From: CAYPTB01 sp964413535
GTDB taxonomy: Bacteria; Planctomycetota; UBA1135; GCA-002686595
Direction: 5' to 3'
NCBI GenBank assembly: GCA_964413535.1
Contig: CAYPTB010000054.1
Location: forward strand, 124,001 to 188,000
DNA: 64,000 nucleotides
Below are positions 61,689 through 64,000 of the stretch, piece after piece. The notes below the pieces were generated by a model. The model had not been told where the DNA came from. It searched no databases and saw nothing but the letters and a program-made list of their open reading frames with translations. How positions within the stretch are numbered: the first letter of the stretch is position 1; the number at the start of each line of letters is the position of its first letter. The translations under genes were made by a program, and so were the position numbers.

Positions 61689-63827
61689 ATGTCGACGAGC
61701 GCAGAAGGCACGACCTCGGCGGAGCCTCGACCGGCGGGCGCGGCGGTGACTCCGCTGTGGCGCGATCGACGCGTTCGACTGCTGCTCCTCTTCGCCCTGA
61801 TCCTGCGCGTCGTCGTGGCGCTCGACCTGTGGGCGAACGACCCGCTCACGCGCGTCCTGATCTCGGACCCCGCCTACTACGACGCGTGGGCGCGCGCGCT
61901 GGCCGCGGGCGAGCCGTTCCACGCGGGCCGCGCTTATTGGCTCCCGCCGCTCTATCCGCACGCGTTGGGACTCCTGTATCGGGTGACCGGAGGCGCGCTC
62001 CACGCGACGATCGCGGTTCAACTCGGCGTCGGCCTCGTGACGACGGCGCTCGTCGTGCTCCTGTGCGAGCGCGTCGCCGGCAGGCGCGCCGCGCTCTTCG
62101 CCGGCTCGGCGTGGACGCTGTATGCGCCGGTCGTGTTCCTGGAGACGCGCTTGCTGGGAGTCGCTGCGGCGCTCCTGCCGTGCGCCGGCGCGCTCGTCCT
62201 GCTCGCGCGCGCCGCGGACTCCGAGCGTGGTCGACGGGGGCTCGCCGCCAGCGGCGCGGGCTTCTTGTGCGGCATCGGCTCGCTCGCCCACCCCAACCTA
62301 CTCCTCTGCGCCCCCGCCGCGGCGCTCGCGCTGCTCGCCGGTCGAGCCCAGGGCGGCTTCGGAACCCGAACTCGCCTGGCGTTGGGGTTGCTCCTCGGTC
62401 TCGGCCTCGGCGTGAGCCCGAGCGCGCTGCGCAACCAGCGCGCGTCGGGCGAATGGATCCCGGTCACGGCCAACGGCGGGATCAACTTCTGGTTCGGCAA
62501 CAACGAGCAGGCGCGCGGAACGTTCCATGCGCCGGGCCCGGAGTGGGGAGAGATCACCGCGCAGCGCGACGTCGCGCTCGCGCTCGCGACGCGCTCGAGC
62601 GGCGCGACGGACCCGCTGTCGGACGCGGAAGCGTCGGACTACTGGTTCGCGCGCGGACGGCGGTGGATCGCGCGGCATCCGGGCGACGCCGCGCGGCTGT
62701 GGTCGAAGAAGCTCGCAGACACGCTCTCCTCGACCGAGTTCGACGTCCAGTACTTCCTTCCGGCTTCCTGGCGCTCGGCACGGACGCTGCGGATCGCGTG
62801 CGTTCCCTTCGGTCTCCTGCTCGCGCTGGGCGCGCTCGGCTTCACGCGCGACGTGCGCGCGCGCGGTCTATTGAGCGCGTGGGTCGCGGCCGGGATCGCG
62901 GGCTCACTCCTCTACTTCACGTACTCGCGCTTCCGCCTGCCGTTCCTCTTGGCTTGGATGCCCTTCGTCGGGGCCGGAGCCGCGCGCTTCGTCGACGCCC
63001 TGCGCGGCCGCCGGGAGCTCGGCCTCGTGCGCTCGGTGGTCGCGCTCGCGCTGTTGGCGCAATCGTTCGTGCCCTTCGAGGGCGACTACCCGCGCCACCT
63101 ACTCGCCAACTCCTCGGTCGACGCGGCGGTGGCGTGGCGCACGCTCGGCGATCCCGTTCGCGCGCGCGCGCTCCTCGAGGAGACCCTGCGCGAGGTGCCG
63201 ATCCACCCCAAGGCCCTGGTCGAGCTCGGAAAGCTCGAGCTCCTCGCGGGCGACGAACGCGCGGCGCGACAGCGCTTCGCCGTCGCCTGGTCCATGCCGG
63301 GCGCGTATCCGGATGCTCTGCTCCACCTCTCGCGCCTGGAGCGGACGGCGTCGGACCCGAGCGTGCGCGACACGAGCGCGGCCTTCGCACGCCTCACGGC
63401 GTGGCTCGACGGCGCGAACGACGTCGATCCGTTCTGGTCCGCCGCGAAGGTCGAGCTGGGAGGGCTCCTCCTCGCGCGCGGGGACGAAGCCGAGGCCGCG
63501 CGACACTTCGCGGAAGCATGGTCGGCGGGCGGCGCGAACGTCGACGCCCTGTACCAGCTCGCCGGACTCGAGCTCCGCGCCACCCGAGCCGACGTACGTG
63601 ATCCACGATCCGCGACCGCGCGCCTGCGAGCTTGGCTCGCCCGGGCTCCGAGGAGCCACGCCTTCCGCTCAGAGATCGAGGTCCTGCTCGCGGCGGGACT
63701 GTTCGATCGTCCCGACCTCGAGGTGCGCCCCGGCGAAGCGCGCGAGCTCGCGTCGGGCGTCCTGGAGCGCGAGCCCGCGAACGAAGCCGCGCGCATCGTC
63801 CTGAAGGAGCTCGACCGCCGGGATTAG
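61689..63827 (+). CDS. ArnT-like GT-C glycosyltransferase with C-terminal TPR-like domain
   Basis: The 712-residue protein has a first helix (LLLLFALILRVVVALDLW) followed by a loop with ISDPAYYDAWARALAAGEPF. The acidic SD-x-x-x-Y pattern is usual for ArnT/PMT_2 GT-C enzymes. About ten more helices follow to residue 460. The C-terminal 240 residues are soluble helical repeats (HPKALVELGKLELLAGDERAA and ALYQLAGLELRA are examples) of tetratricopeptide type, an uncommon fusion. It is divergent from the sulfatase-like operon and shares its intergenic region, suggesting a common surface-modification locus. Confidence 0.8.
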   Translation: MSTSAEGTTSAEPRPAGAAVTPLWRDRRVRLLLLFALILRVVVALDLWANDPLTRVLISDPAYYDAWARALAAGEPFHAGRAYWLPPLYPHALGLLYRVTGGALHATIAVQLGVGLVTTALVVLLCERVAGRRAALFAGSAWTLYAPVVFLETRLLGVAAALLPCAGALVLLARAADSERGRRGLAASGAGFLCGIGSLAHPNLLLCAPAAALALLAGRAQGGFGTRTRLALGLLLGLGLGVSPSALRNQRASGEWIPVTANGGINFWFGNNEQARGTFHAPGPEWGEITAQRDVALALATRSSGATDPLSDAEASDYWFARGRRWIARHPGDAARLWSKKLADTLSSTEFDVQYFLPASWRSARTLRIACVPFGLLLALGALGFTRDVRARGLLSAWVAAGIAGSLLYFTYSRFRLPFLLAWMPFVGAGAARFVDALRGRRELGLVRSVVALALLAQSFVPFEGDYPRHLLANSSVDAAVAWRTLGDPVRARALLEETLREVPIHPKALVELGKLELLAGDERAARQRFAVAWSMPGAYPDALLHLSRLERTASDPSVRDTSAAFARLTAWLDGANDVDPFWSAAKVELGGLLLARGDEAEAARHFAEAWSAGGANVDALYQLAGLELRATRADVRDPRSATARLRAWLARAPRSHAFRSEIEVLLAAGLFDRPDLEVRPGEARELASGVLEREPANEAARIVLKELDRRD

Positions 63828-63840
63828 GTCGGGGGCCGTC

Positions 63841-64000
63841 TCACGGCGAGCTCTCCGCGCGCAGCCACGCCAAGTACTTCGCTTCCACCGAAGCCGGCGC
63901 AATGGCGATGCACTCGGGCACGGCGTAGGGGTGCAGATCCGCGAGCGCCGCCTCGAGCGCTTCGACGCGCGTGGCCACGGTCTTCGCGATCAGGAGCACC
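63841..64000 (-). CDS. cutA: CutA divalent-cation tolerance protein (5' part outside window)
   Basis: The minus-strand frame entering from the right edge reads VLLIAKTVATRVEALEAALADLHPYAVPECIAI and ends AKYLAWLRAESSP followed by TGA at 63841. This is the C-terminal half of CutA, with the conserved HPY-x-VPE segment and the YLAWL helix. CutA is a trimeric PII-like protein linked to copper/divalent-cation tolerance. The start lies beyond the window. It is convergent with the glycosyltransferase gene. Confidence 0.9.
   Translation of the reverse strand, partial: VLLIAKTVATRVEALEAALADLHPYAVPECIAIAPASVEAKYLAWLRAESSP

Noticed and set aside
22097..63827. Long open frames on strands opposite or in other frames of the annotated genes
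   Set aside because: At this GC content stop codons are rare, so long shadow frames are expected. These are Arg/Ala-rich, lack domains and mirror real genes.

Overview
The window is very GC-rich, densely packed bacterial chromosome with no rRNA, tRNA or CRISPR array that I can see. The gene set points to a high-GC Planctomycetota or close relative. The main clues are an ECF sigma factor fused to a membrane segment and a long Ig/carboxypeptidase-regulatory-like tail, a GldA/GldF/GldG/DUF4340-type ABC operon, several HEAT-repeat proteins, and a sulfatase-like protein beside very large GT-C membrane proteins. This placement is an inference from gene content; another high-GC phylum is possible.

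Layout. 0-3.1 kb holds the 3' end of an ArsI/CadI-type metalloid enzyme overlapping a SigZ-like sigma factor with cysteines in its tail, then two peptide-ABC ATPases. 3.1-8.0 kb (minus strand) holds an M16 peptidase, a methyltransferase and an aldo/keto reductase. 8.2-16.4 kb (plus) holds a DUF4920 lipoprotein, the four-gene Gld-type ABC operon (with an internally duplicated GldG-like protein), a MITE-like inverted-repeat element, a PH-domain protein and a cyclophilin-like lipoprotein. 16.6-20.2 kb holds a secreted orphan protein and a GT-C membrane protein. 20.6-21.8 kb is a Fic gene behind an unusually AT-rich promoter. 22.1-26.9 kb (minus) holds PilT, a HEAT protein, a dienelactone hydrolase and an SGNH hydrolase.

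27.2-35.1 kb is the most unusual part. Two cargo blocks lie on the 3' side of ychF: amidohydrolase plus AraC regulator, and sigma-fusion protein plus a DUF433/DUF5615 toxin-antitoxin pair. They are separated by a 135-bp remnant of the ychF 3' end (96 percent identical), and a perfect 25-bp copy of the gene terminus lies at the far left. 35.1-43.2 kb returns to conserved genes: ridA, coaD, comEC, a HEAT protein, a frameshifted FG-GAP protein and a BoxD/PaaZ-type aldehyde dehydrogenase. 43.7-45.5 kb holds a dienoyl-CoA-reductase-like SDR and murQ. The 3' junction of murQ is copied 2.6 kb downstream (89 bp, 84 percent, gap-free), bracketing a small membrane protein and a frameshifted DUF4062/ATPase gene. 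This repeats the pattern seen at ychF.

48.1-54 kb (minus) holds an amidase, a membrane protein, an arsenosugar-pathway pair (ArsS and its peroxidase-like partner), a candidate PD-(D/E)XK nuclease and a HicB-like gene. 53.9-64 kb holds comM and a probable cell-surface glycoconjugate locus of large membrane proteins around a sulfatase-like hydrolase/transferase with overlapping start/stop codons, ending in a partial cutA.

Two themes recur. Acquired DNA sits at duplicated 3' ends of housekeeping genes although no integrase is recognisable. Short TANNNT promoter-like boxes sit close to starts, near enough to coaD and the sulfatase-like gene to suggest leaderless transcripts.
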